DNA from: Erysipelotrichaceae bacterium
GTDB lineage: Bacteria; Bacillota_I; Bacilli_A; Erysipelotrichales; Erysipelotrichaceae
DNA: 47,954 nucleotides
Direction of reading: 5' to 3'
Assembly: GCA_016280635.1 (NCBI GenBank)
Contig: JAEEHC010000010.1
Coordinates: forward strand, 1 to 47,954
In this document: piece by piece, positions 33,655-41,389 of the stretch
Layout: every line of letters begins with the position of its first letter
Position numbering within the stretch: the first letter of the stretch is position 1
Position numbers and translations under genes: made by a program
Notes under the pieces: model-generated
Database searches by the model: none
Seen by the model: only the letters and a program-made list of their open reading frames with translations
Told to the model about the DNA's origin: nothing

Positions 33655-34140
33655 ATGGACTTCAGTGAAATAGTCAAGAAGTACAATAACGATACCGCCA
33701 CTCCCGAGGAAGTGCAGTACGTCGAGGAAACGGTAAACCAGGCCCGCAGCGTGGCCAGAACCAGGCTGAAGGGCGACAAGCATGTCAGCTTCGGCCGTAA
33801 GGTCAAGCGTTTCTTCATCAAGCTTATGGTGATCTTACTGATCATCGCCGGCTTAGCCATCTACGGCTACATCGCCGTCAGCAACTACGCCAAGGAGAAC
33901 ATGCACATCACCCGTTCGGAAGCGGACAACCGGGTTGCCGAGTTTGTTCGGGCGGATCTCGGCTTACTGTCCAATCAGGTGGAAGTCGTCAATTCCAGCC
34001 GCCGGACCGTCATCACCTTCCCGATGTCGCGCAGCTATTACCTCTATGAATATGAGGTCAAGACATCCGGACGGGGTACCTTCTATCTGACGGTTGATAC
34101 CTATTCGGAACTGATCGAATACGCCAAGGTAAATAGATGA
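33655..34140 (+). CDS. Single-pass membrane protein with a PepSY-like C-terminal region
   Basis: 161 residues. Residues 1-~55 are cytosolic and charged. A membrane helix covers ~57-80 (KLMVILLIIAGLAIYGYIAV). The outer part (ITRSEADNRVAEFVRADLG, then YEVKTSGRGTFYLTVDTYSELIEY) resembles a weak PepSY domain, a family often involved in protease inhibition or envelope signalling. The resemblance is by eye only. AAAGGAGG precedes the ATG, and it closes the pfkA-pyk block. Confidence 0.6.
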   Translation: MDFSEIVKKYNNDTATPEEVQYVEETVNQARSVARTRLKGDKHVSFGRKVKRFFIKLMVILLIIAGLAIYGYIAVSNYAKENMHITRSEADNRVAEFVRADLGLLSNQVEVVNSSRRTVITFPMSRSYYLYEYEVKTSGRGTFYLTVDTYSELIEYAKVNR

Positions 34141-34200
34141 GCAAAACTGGAAGTCTAGGTTCAATTTAGAGATTTGAGTCCTAAGCCGCTGTTAATGTAA

Positions 34201-34226
34201 AAAACGCTCTCCAGCAGAGCGTTTTT
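34201..34226 (+). terminator. Terminator closing the pfkA-pyk block
   Basis: AAAACGCTCT (34201-34210) pairs perfectly with AGAGCGTTTT (34216-34225), followed by T residues. The loop is CCAGC. Confidence 0.88.
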
Positions 34227-34354
34227 GTCATTTTTTGCCATAACGTCATTTCTGGATTATTGTGAAGATGTATGAGTAGAAACACAAATAGCAGTGGATG
34301 CCCTCACCTGGTTATCAAACGGTCTTTGATTTACAGATTTCCATTCAAAGAAAT

Positions 34355-34363
34355 TGATATAAT
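34355..34363 (+). promoter_or_regulatory. Extended -10 promoter of the RhuM-Fic gene
   Basis: TGATATAAT combines the TGn extension with TATAAT, 20 bases before the ATG. TTTACA at 34330-34335 is too far away (22 bases) to be a normal -35. Confidence 0.6.
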
Positions 34364-34383
34364 AAATTTGGAGGAAATCTTCG

Positions 34384-35343
34384 ATGGAAAACAACTACGC
34401 AATCGTAAAGTTTACAGATAATGACTTTGAACTTGATGTAAGAGCGGACAAAAGCAATTACACAGTATGGTTAACACAAAGACAGATGGCTGAATTGTTT
34501 CTGGTTAATACGGATACTATTGGCTTGCATATTAGAAATATATTGAAAGATAAAGAGCTTGATAACTCAACTACCGAGGATTCCTCGGTAGTTCAGGTTG
34601 AAGGAAAGAGAACTGTTCGAAGAAGTGTTAAAATATATAATCTGGATATGATAATATCCGTGGGATACAGAATCAAATCTCAAAGAGGGATAGTTTTTAG
34701 ACAATGGGCAAATAAAGTCTTGAAAGAATTTTTGATTGAAGGATATTCTGTAAATAAAAAAAGGCTTGCGGCACTAGATCGAGTCGTAGAAGTTCAGAAC
34801 AGGATGCTGGCAAGTGCCCTGAATATTGATGAAATAGAACTTCGGGATGTCATCGATAAATATACGAACGCACTTGATATACTCGACGATTACGATCATC
34901 AAAGAATAACGAAACCTAGTGGCAATGTTGCTGTGTATCGTTTGAATTACGATGATTGCCGAAAGATTATTGATTCAATGCGTTTTTCCAGCGAATCCCA
35001 ACTGTTCGGCGTTGAGAAAGAAAATGGAAAACTGAATGGGATTCTAGAGGCAGTTTATCAAAATGTTTTTGGCGAGGAGATATATCCAACAATAGAAGAA
35101 AAGGCGGCTCATCTGCTTTACTTCATAGTGAAAGATCATCCGTTTATCGATGGATGTAAGAGAATAGCTGCAACTATGTTTCTTGAATTCCTAAACAAAA
35201 ACGGAAGGCTCTTTTCAGAAAACGGATTGATTATTTCAAACAGCACTCTCGTAGCCCTAACTCTATTAACTGCCGAATCAAGGCCAGAAGAGAAGGAAAC
35301 TATTATTAATGTAATTATGCTGTTGCTGAAGGATAATAAGTGA
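34384..35343 (+). CDS. RhuM-type N-terminal domain fused to a Fic domain
   Basis: 319 residues. Residues ~20-120 match the RhuM (virulence protein) domain: VWLTQRQMAELF, then VKIYNLDMIISVGYRIKS. The C-terminal ~130 residues are Fic/Doc-like with the motif HPFIDGCKR at 252-260. The canonical motif has Asn where Cys258 is, which could change nucleotide binding. Fic proteins transfer AMP or other groups to protein targets. The gene is AT-rich relative to its neighbours and has no visible antitoxin next to it. GGAGGAAA precedes the ATG. Confidence 0.83.
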   Translation: MENNYAIVKFTDNDFELDVRADKSNYTVWLTQRQMAELFLVNTDTIGLHIRNILKDKELDNSTTEDSSVVQVEGKRTVRRSVKIYNLDMIISVGYRIKSQRGIVFRQWANKVLKEFLIEGYSVNKKRLAALDRVVEVQNRMLASALNIDEIELRDVIDKYTNALDILDDYDHQRITKPSGNVAVYRLNYDDCRKIIDSMRFSSESQLFGVEKENGKLNGILEAVYQNVFGEEIYPTIEEKAAHLLYFIVKDHPFIDGCKRIAATMFLEFLNKNGRLFSENGLIISNSTLVALTLLTAESRPEEKETIINVIMLLLKDNK

Positions 35344-35398
35344 GGAAAGCATTACAAGCGCATTAGCATTTTAATAAATATAAAATGTATCAATAAAG

Positions 35399-35431
35399 AA
35401 AACGCCCTCGGGCAGTGCGTAAGAGTGTTTT
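35399..35431 (+). terminator. Imperfect hairpin downstream of RhuM-Fic
   Basis: AAAACGC (35399-35405) can pair with GTGTTTT (35425-35431) including one G-U pair, around a small GCCC/GGGC stem. The T run is short. Possibly a weak or decayed terminator. Confidence 0.35.
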
Positions 35432-35509
35432 AAGCGGTTGGTGCATTAGGCCCCAAATCTCTAAGTAGAACCGAAGTCTACGGTTTTTCTTTCGGCTTTC
35501 CAAACAGAG

Positions 35510-35540
35510 AAAAGGCCATGCCAGCGGGCAAGGCCTTTTT
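35510..35540. terminator. Two-way terminator between RhuM-Fic and the SLH protein
   Basis: AAAAGGCC (35510-35517) pairs with GGCCTTTT (35532-35539), and TGCC/GGCA inside it extends the stem. T-rich ends in both directions suit the converging genes. Confidence 0.8.
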
Positions 35541-35561
35541 CAGTTTAGTTCAGGCAGACGC

Positions 35562-38500
35562 TCAGTGCAGAGTCAGGTTCAGACCGTACAGCATCTCGGT
35601 CAGTAAGGCCCGTGTGCCCTTGGCTGATGGCTCAAAGAGCGTTCCGGTGATGCTGGGGATCAAACCCTTGTTGTAGCACCAGATGATCGCCTTCTTATTG
35701 TTGGATGACAGCGAAGCGATGTCGGTGAACGGGCAGGTCATCGAGCCGATCTTGGGTTGGCCGGCATATTTCCAGACCATGATGGCCAGCTGAGCTCTGG
35801 TGATGTCGCCGCTGGGGTTGAAGTGGGTGCTGTCAACGCCGTTGACGATCTTCTTGTTGTAACACCAGATGATGCCCTTGCGGTTGTTGGCGCTGACCGA
35901 GCTGATATCGACAAACGGGCAGCTCATGCCGGCGGTCGAAGGCTTGCCGGCCATCCGCCAGAGCATGATGCAGAACTGCGTGCGGGTGCACTTGCCCAGC
36001 AGATCAAAGCGGGTGTGGTCGCTGCTCAGACCGTTGACGATCTCATTGTTATAGGCCCAGGAAACATAGGTGAAGTATTCACTGACCGGTGAGACATCGA
36101 CAAAGGGATTGTACAGCACTTCTTCGAGTTCCGAGAAACCGGAATAATCATCGCCGTTGACGCCGATGACCTTGTAGCCGTACCAGGTGCCCATGGTCCG
36201 GCCGACATTGTCAAGGTAGCTGTTTCCGTTGACCGTGGCGATCTTGACGCCGTCGCGGTAGAGGTCGTAGCTGCTGAAGCCGTAGACGGTCGACCAGGCC
36301 AGCTCGATGCCGTCGGTGCTCATCCGCTTCAGGATGAGATCAGGGGAGTTGGAGGCGGTGTAGGGCAGATACAGATACAGGAAGTGCTTATCGGAATCGT
36401 AGCGGCGTACCGTGCTGTAGGATATGTCACGGCCGTTGAGGGTGATCTCCTTGTAGCGCAGCCAGTCGATGTTGGCGTTGTACTCAAACAGGTAGTCATC
36501 CGGTGTGGCATGCAGTTTAACCATCAGGTAGTAAGTCCGGCCGTTCTCGAAGGGCCCCTCATATTCAGTCATGGTTTCGTCATCGTAGGTGTTCCAGCAG
36601 GCATAGGGAACTCTGATGTGCTCATCTTCCGCCGCTACGCCCAGGAAATTATAGGTGTAGTCACCGACCTCGGGGTTGCCGTTGAAGAGGTTGAATCTGA
36701 AGATTTCAGGGCAGTGATACCAGTTGGCATAAAGCGTCAGGTCATTGCTGATGGTTTCATCGGGATACGGGAAGTCCGTACAGGCTGAATCATAGTACCA
36801 ACCTTCAAGAGTATAGCCGTCAGGCTGGGGGTGCGGCCAGTCATCCCGCTTGTAGGCATCCTTGAATTCAATGCCCTTGGGAAGAATGATCGGTTCTATT
36901 GGATCGCCAATGCCGTTGTTATCGAAATGAATGGCTACCTCAGTGTTGCGGTGAACGATGAAGGTGACGTCAATGCTGATGACAGGCATGTTGTCATATT
37001 GTTCGTGGAAGCACAGTTGGGTGGTATAGGTACCAGGGCTAAGGTTGTTCTTGGCGCGCAGACCAATCGTTGATGTGCACCCGCCTACCGGTATGACACC
37101 CGGTACGGAGGCAAAATAGACGGAGAAGTGATCCGTATCCGTTACATAGAAACTGGCACTGTTGCAGGAAAGCGCAAAGTCACCGGTATTTTCCACCTCG
37201 ATGTCACCGATGTAATAGTAACCCATGTAGCCGGGAGCGGTTACGGCTTTTGGTATCGGATGGATTACCGCTGAATAAGTGCCTTTTCTCCAGATGGCTT
37301 TCAGGGTAATGTCTCCGGAAATGGTGACAGTGTTGCCCGGACGCAGTTCTTCACCGGGGAAGGCACTGCACTGCCAGTAGTCAAACAGATAACCGGAAGG
37401 CCCGGTAAATATACATTCGGGTATCGGGTAGGTTCTGCCGATCTTTACGGCAACATCTGACATGTAGCCGGTACCGCCGTTTTTGTCAAAGTGAACATAG
37501 GCGTCTGGCAGCTGCTCATCCAGATAGACGCGTATGTACAGGTCAATCGAGCCATCAGCAGCAGGGGTGTTGCCGCCATACCATGCGATGTGATCAGGAC
37601 TCTTGCCGTTGACCGTGACATTGGGGAAGTTGTTAATATCCCACATGTAGTCCTCGTTTTCTTCCAGATTCAGGACCAGATAGTATTCCTTTTCTGCATC
37701 CAGCAAAGAGCCGTATTGCTGATAATAGACACCGGAACTGAGATAGGACAGATGGCAGCAATTCAGGTCGAAATGGATGCTTTCACTGATTGATGCGGAT
37801 CTAAGAGCGGTATCCAGAGCATCGTTAACATCATAACCGGTGTGGCTGGTGTCCAGAGGCAATCCGGAGGTGTCAAAACTGATGTCAACATTGGTAATCA
37901 CCTGTGGCCAGCTGACAAAGACGGAAACGATCTTATAGGTGCTGGGATCATGCAGGGATGTGCATTGTACGGTCAGGATGGTCTCCGTTTCATCCTTATC
38001 AACATAAAGGGAAGCATTTGTATGATTATCTGTCAGACGAGTGGAGGCATTGTGGTCGCCAATCAGCTTCCAGGTGAAGTCGTTCAGTTCCGTCCCTTCG
38101 ATTGTTCCTTCAAGAGTGAGATACTTACCGGCTACAACGTATCCGGGATTGGGGGTTATGATGATGCTGCTGATGTACACCGGCTCATCAGAAACAATGA
38201 CCTCGATCTCGGCGTATTTGTAGGGATTGTAGGTTGAAGTCGCCCGGACAATCAGCGTTTCCGCCGTTTCATCGGAGCCGACATAGATCCGGCCTGTACT
38301 GGTGACTCTGGAGTTGCTGGAAGTGTAGTTATACATCGTCCAGTTGACGGTATCTACAGTTCCTTCTACAACGGCGCTTACGGTCTTGTTTTTGCCTTTC
38401 TGGATCTTGATGCGGTAAGGTTCAATGGTCACCTCGGAAACGTAATTGGCAGTAGCCGAAGGGTATACCCGCGTATACACATCGATCGATGCATTGGACT

Positions 38501-38939
38501 GGGGATTATTGGAATACCACTGAACATCATCCGCCGGATCACCGTTCACCATTGCGGAGGGCAACTGGTCCACGTCCCAGCAGTAGCCGCTGTCTTCTTC
38601 GACATTGAATACAAAGTAGTATTCCCTCTCGCTGGAAATAAGGTCATTAGAATAGTCAAGGGTCCAGTAATGTCCGGATTCATCCTTGTATACCAGATGG
38701 CAGCAGTTCTCGTCATAGTGTGTCCCCGGTAACAGGCTTGTTGTTTCCAGGGATTTCCTAAACAGATCGTTGACTTCGCGCTCCATCATGTCCGGACGCA
38801 GGGCCACGGCCTCAGTCTCGTAGCCAACCGCAACATAGTGGAGTACAACATCGTCTGCCTTGGCCGTACTGGTCAGTGCGGGGAAGATTCCGACTGTCAG
38901 TAAAACAGCAAGCAGAATGCGTATGAATTTCTTCTTCAT
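35562..38939 (-). CDS. Large secreted surface protein with Ig-like, B-repeat and SLH domains
   Basis: 1125 residues. A signal peptide ends near residue 28. Two unnamed repeats (about 45-165 and 365-475) share the NCCHL motif, EYYxVxNxEE and a VNG stretch. Between them lie two Big-type Ig-like regions. InlB-type B repeats follow (FDKNGGTGYMSD and FDNNGIGDPI, each ending in a GY..WY/Y-W motif), then an Fn3-like region and three C-terminal SLH-like repeats (FVDVS, CPFVDIS, CPFTDIA), which should bind cell-wall polymers. No catalytic site is visible; adhesion or surface display is the likely role. GGAGG is well placed before the ATG. Confidence 0.83.
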   Translation of the reverse strand: MKKKFIRILLAVLLTVGIFPALTSTAKADDVVLHYVAVGYETEAVALRPDMMEREVNDLFRKSLETTSLLPGTHYDENCCHLVYKDESGHYWTLDYSNDLISSEREYYFVFNVEEDSGYCWDVDQLPSAMVNGDPADDVQWYSNNPQSNASIDVYTRVYPSATANYVSEVTIEPYRIKIQKGKNKTVSAVVEGTVDTVNWTMYNYTSSNSRVTSTGRIYVGSDETAETLIVRATSTYNPYKYAEIEVIVSDEPVYISSIIITPNPGYVVAGKYLTLEGTIEGTELNDFTWKLIGDHNASTRLTDNHTNASLYVDKDETETILTVQCTSLHDPSTYKIVSVFVSWPQVITNVDISFDTSGLPLDTSHTGYDVNDALDTALRSASISESIHFDLNCCHLSYLSSGVYYQQYGSLLDAEKEYYLVLNLEENEDYMWDINNFPNVTVNGKSPDHIAWYGGNTPAADGSIDLYIRVYLDEQLPDAYVHFDKNGGTGYMSDVAVKIGRTYPIPECIFTGPSGYLFDYWQCSAFPGEELRPGNTVTISGDITLKAIWRKGTYSAVIHPIPKAVTAPGYMGYYYIGDIEVENTGDFALSCNSASFYVTDTDHFSVYFASVPGVIPVGGCTSTIGLRAKNNLSPGTYTTQLCFHEQYDNMPVISIDVTFIVHRNTEVAIHFDNNGIGDPIEPIILPKGIEFKDAYKRDDWPHPQPDGYTLEGWYYDSACTDFPYPDETISNDLTLYANWYHCPEIFRFNLFNGNPEVGDYTYNFLGVAAEDEHIRVPYACWNTYDDETMTEYEGPFENGRTYYLMVKLHATPDDYLFEYNANIDWLRYKEITLNGRDISYSTVRRYDSDKHFLYLYLPYTASNSPDLILKRMSTDGIELAWSTVYGFSSYDLYRDGVKIATVNGNSYLDNVGRTMGTWYGYKVIGVNGDDYSGFSELEEVLYNPFVDVSPVSEYFTYVSWAYNNEIVNGLSSDHTRFDLLGKCTRTQFCIMLWRMAGKPSTAGMSCPFVDISSVSANNRKGIIWCYNKKIVNGVDSTHFNPSGDITRAQLAIMVWKYAGQPKIGSMTCPFTDIASLSSNNKKAIIWCYNKGLIPSITGTLFEPSAKGTRALLTEMLYGLNLTLH

Positions 38940-39008
38940 AACCTATCCTCCATTAAAATTCTATTAGTATTTTATTAATGCCCACTGACGGGTAATATCT
39001 GTAAAACC

Positions 39009-39014
39009 ATTATA
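39009..39014 (-). promoter_or_regulatory. Candidate -10 box of the SLH protein gene
   Basis: The complement reads TATAAT, and TTGGAC lies 18 bases upstream on the minus strand. The leader would be about 65 bases. The site is nearly palindromic, so strand choice is uncertain. Confidence 0.35.
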
Positions 39015-39042
39015 ATGTATATCGGTTTGACAGTCCAATAAT

Positions 39043-39071
39043 GAAAAAATACAGCGGTCCTGCCGCTGTAT
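39043..39071 (-). terminator. Terminator of the XRE regulator gene
   Basis: On the minus strand ATACAGCGG pairs with CCGCTGTAT around a 5-base loop, followed by a T run. It begins at the stop codon. Confidence 0.85.
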
Positions 39072-39628
39072 CAGACGGATATCTCAACAATGTTGTAGCG
39101 CAGAAACTCCGGCATTGCCCGCCTGAGGGCCTCCTGCATCGGTCTGTCGCTGCTGACGGAAGCAGCCAGGATGATCACCTCATCAGGATAGACCGGTTGG
39201 GAGAGTTTCATGGAGCGCAGATCCTTGTAGTCGGGATAGAGCATCACCTTGTTTCTGGCGCAGACGTAATCCAGCAAGGCCAGCAGATAGAAGGCTTCCG
39301 GATACCACTTGTGCCTGAAGAAGAATTCGATGTCCTTGCTGGCGATGACATCGGTAATGAAATCGTGATCGCCCAGTACCCGTAAGCGTTTCTTACAGTC
39401 CTGCTTGAAGTTTTCAAAGCGAGGCCGCAGCAGTTTCTCCCGCTGCAGCAGCTGTTCAATGGTAAGCCCCAGGGCCTGGGAGAGGTCATAGAGATCCTGT
39501 CCGCTGACTTCAAACAGCGAGGTCTGGCCGCGGTTCAGGTCACTGATCAGAGCGGCGGAAACATTGCTGATGCGTGAAAGAGCATTGACGGACAGGTTTC
39601 GTTCCCTGAGCAGATCGCTGAATGACAT
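39071..39628 (-). CDS. XRE-type regulator with an unassigned C-terminal domain
   Basis: 185 residues. Residues ~1-65 are a helix-turn-helix (SFSDLLRERNLSVNALSRIS, then SALISDLNRGQTSL). The remaining ~115 residues (WYPEAFYLLALLDYV ... SVSSDRPMQEAL) I do not recognise; similar tails are found on regulators in toxin-antitoxin-like loci. It stands alone with its own terminator and an AT-rich upstream region with a TATAAT at 39652-39657 (minus strand), where it may repress itself. GGGGGTAA precedes the ATG. Confidence 0.75.
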   Translation of the reverse strand: MSFSDLLRERNLSVNALSRISNVSAALISDLNRGQTSLFEVSGQDLYDLSQALGLTIEQLLQREKLLRPRFENFKQDCKKRLRVLGDHDFITDVIASKDIEFFFRHKWYPEAFYLLALLDYVCARNKVMLYPDYKDLRSMKLSQPVYPDEVIILAASVSSDRPMQEALRRAMPEFLRYNIVEISV

Positions 39629-39651
39629 TTGGCTTACCCCCTATATACATA

Positions 39652-39657
39652 ATTATA
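39652..39657 (-). promoter_or_regulatory. -10 box of the XRE gene
   Basis: Complement TATAAT, inside the symmetric sequence ATAATTAT flanked by further AT repeats, 24 bases before the ATG. No good -35 is visible. Confidence 0.4.
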
Positions 39658-39675
39658 TACCCGTTTTACGAAGGG

Positions 39676-39708
39676 AAAAAGAAAAGACTGACGGCAGGCG
39701 TCAGTCTT
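39676..39708 (-). terminator. Terminator of the DUF362 gene
   Basis: On the minus strand AAGACTGACG pairs perfectly with CGTCAGTCTT around a 5-base loop, followed by a T-rich run. Confidence 0.88.
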
Positions 39709-39728
39709 GTGACTTAATTGCGTTTGGC

Positions 39729-40724
39729 TTAGCCTTCGAAGGGCTTGAGGTCCCTTACGGCGTCCTCAAGGCTCATTTCCTTTTCGTCGTTGTCCAGATC
39801 GATCAGAACATAGCGGTCGTTGCCCATGCCCAGTTCCTTCATGTAGGACAGCTGTCTTAAGCCGTGGCGGGTAGTGATCCGCTCTCTTAAGGCCTTGCCG
39901 TCCTTTTCGTTCATGGCAAAGATGATGTCTACGCAGGCCTGATCCAGAGCCAGGATGTCGGTGGAAGAGAGAATGCCGACGTTGGGGGTGACGACCGGCT
40001 CAGCAGCCGTGCCTTCACAGTCGCAGGATACCGACATGTTGCGCATGACGTTGACATAGGTGACGTGCTCGCCGAAGAAGTCGATGGTTGCCTTGGTGGA
40101 TTCGCTTATCTTTTCCATCAGTTCTTCGGTATTGACGCTCCACATGTTACTGGAGCCTTCCTGAGTATGGATCCACTTCTTGCCGATGCGGCCGTCGGCA
40201 CAGCCGATGCCGATGTTCTTGTTGGAGCCGCCGAATCCGCCCATGGTATGTCCCTTGAAGTGGGTCAGGGTGACCATTGAGTCATAGGTGGGCATGCTCT
40301 TGCCGACTGACATCTCGGTAAACCACTTTCCGTCCTTGACCGGCAACAAGGCCGTGCCCTTTTCGTCGGTGATGTCGACCGGGGCAAAGGTCCAGCCGTT
40401 GACCTCCAGGGTCTTGCGGTGCTGGGGGGTGGTGTAGCGGTCACCGTCATAGTAGGTGTTGGTCTCGATGATGGTGGCGTCAGGGAGATCTTTGGCCATC
40501 AGTTCCTTAACCCAGGGGCGGGGAATGATGTTGGGACCGTTTGGCTCACCGGTATGCAGCTTGACGGCTACCTTACCGGTAATCTTGCCGCTGACCTTTT
40601 CATAGGCCTTGATGAGTCCTTCAGGGCTCAGATCACGGGTGAAATAAACAACTGACTGTTCGCCGGTTCTCTCGCTCATCGGTACGTAGCGATCGCCGCC
40701 GGTTCCGGGTACTGCTTTTTTCAT
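39729..40724 (-). CDS. DUF362 domain protein
   Basis: 331 residues. Signature blocks are VAVKLHTGEPN, LTHFKGHTMGGFGG, NIGIGCADGRIGK, SVSCDCEGTA and GILSSTDILALDQACVD. The family is described as iron-sulfur-associated, but this member lacks an added C-terminal ferredoxin domain; only the CDC pair and single cysteines remain. Function is not known. The ATG at 40724 is chosen because GGAGGT lies 8 bases upstream; an upstream in-frame ATG at 40739 overlaps that site. Confidence 0.83.
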   Translation of the reverse strand: MKKAVPGTGGDRYVPMSERTGEQSVVYFTRDLSPEGLIKAYEKVSGKITGKVAVKLHTGEPNGPNIIPRPWVKELMAKDLPDATIIETNTYYDGDRYTTPQHRKTLEVNGWTFAPVDITDEKGTALLPVKDGKWFTEMSVGKSMPTYDSMVTLTHFKGHTMGGFGGSNKNIGIGCADGRIGKKWIHTQEGSSNMWSVNTEELMEKISESTKATIDFFGEHVTYVNVMRNMSVSCDCEGTAAEPVVTPNVGILSSTDILALDQACVDIIFAMNEKDGKALRERITTRHGLRQLSYMKELGMGNDRYVLIDLDNDEKEMSLEDAVRDLKPFEG

Positions 40725-40806
40725 TGTGCTTACCTCCATGGTATTTCTGTAATCATTTTATCACATTGCCGCTTTTGCCATGCTGACTTTGTTTGTAAAA
40801 TTTCGC

Positions 40807-40834
40807 TTTACATGCGTAAATATCCGGCTATAAT
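40807..40834 (+). promoter_or_regulatory. P1, upstream promoter of the S10 leader
   Basis: TTTACA at 40807-40812 and TATAAT at 40829-40834 are 16 bases apart. The start is expected near 40841. Confidence 0.75.
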
Positions 40835-40840
40835 AGTCTT

Positions 40841-40922
40841 CGGAGCAGAGAAATCCTCTGAAAGGGCTTTCGGTAAAAAAGTACGGAAAATGCAAAAAGA
40901 TGTTGCAATAAACATCTTTTTT
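40841..40922 (+). ncRNA. Short terminated transcript in front of the S10 operon (small RNA or attenuated leader)
   Basis: The start from P1 and the terminator at 40895-40922 frame about 82 bases. A hairpin CAGAG-AAATC-CTCTG and a GAAAG-GG-CTTTC unit are visible. No open reading frame with a start signal is seen. I compared it mentally with SRP RNA, 6S, T-box and common riboswitches and found no match. It could be a free small RNA or an attenuated leader of the ribosomal operon. Confidence 0.45.
40895..40922 (+). terminator. Terminator in the S10 leader
   Basis: AAAAGATGTT (40895-40904) pairs with AACATCTTTT (40911-40920) around GCAATA, followed by T. Confidence 0.85.
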
Positions 40923-40932
40923 CGTATATAAT
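40903..40932 (+). promoter_or_regulatory. P2 of the S10 operon, with its -35 box in the terminator loop
   Basis: TTGCAA at 40903-40908, in and next to the terminator loop, and TATAAT at 40927-40932 are 18 bases apart. The start is near 40939, giving a 125-base leader for rpsJ. Confidence 0.6.
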
Positions 40933-40940
40933 TATCTTTG

Positions 40941-41025
40941 CGACCGTATGGACGTGCGAGGTTGCCGGCACACTAGAATTCGTTGTCATGGTGTGTGGCC
41001 GGGGAATTCGCACCGAACGGAGGTC
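40941..41025 (+). promoter_or_regulatory. Structured 5' leader of the S10 operon
   Basis: Several nested pairings are possible: GACC (40942-40945) with GGTC (41022-41025), GTGCGA (40954-40959) with TCGCAC (41008-41013), and CCGGCACAC with the GTGTG...CCGG stretch at 40991-41002. GAATTC occurs twice and gives an alternative fold. Leaders like this often bind ribosomal protein L4 in S10 operons; here that is inference. Confidence 0.45.
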
Positions 41026-41029
41026 TATC

Positions 41030-41038
41030 ATGGAATAG
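41030..41038 (+). other. Minimal upstream reading frame Met-Glu-stop
   Basis: ATG GAA TAG follows AACGGAGG by 6 bases, so a ribosome could start here and stop after two codons, 25 bases before rpsJ. The same frame also reads from an ATG at 40988, without a ribosome binding site. Confidence 0.3.
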
Positions 41039-41063
41039 ATACGCAAATTAAGGAGGAACATCC

Positions 41064-41375
41064 ATGGCAAAAAACACTGTTAGAATTCGTCTGAAGGCTT
41101 ATGAACACCGTTCACTCGACGCTGCTACCGCTAAGATCGTTGAAGCAGCCATGAACCACGGTGCCAAGAAAGTTGTCGGACCGGTACCCCTGCCGACTGA
41201 GAAGCAGGTCGTCACCGTCATCAGAGCTACTCACAAGTACAAGGATTCCCGTGAGCAGTTCGAAATCAGAACTCATAAGAGACTGATTGAAATCATCGGC
41301 GCCACCACCGAAACCATTACGGCTCTGACCGGACTGGAATTACCCAGCGGCGTTGATATCACTATCAAGTTATAG
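41064..41375 (+). CDS. rpsJ: 30S ribosomal protein S10
   Basis: 103 residues, complete. Blocks [13 protein letters not shown] and KRLIEIIGA are diagnostic. S10 sits in the 30S head and is also NusE in antitermination. First gene of the S10 operon, with AAGGAGGA before the ATG. Confidence 0.98.
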   Translation: MAKNTVRIRLKAYEHRSLDAATAKIVEAAMNHGAKKVVGPVPLPTEKQVVTVIRATHKYKDSREQFEIRTHKRLIEIIGATTETITALTGLELPSGVDITIKL

Positions 41376-41389
41376 GAGGAGATGACATC

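Noticed and set aside
40841-40922. Signal recognition particle RNA, 6S RNA or a known riboswitch
   Set aside because: The conserved GGTCAGGTCCGGAAGGAAGC core and the usual riboswitch motifs are absent.
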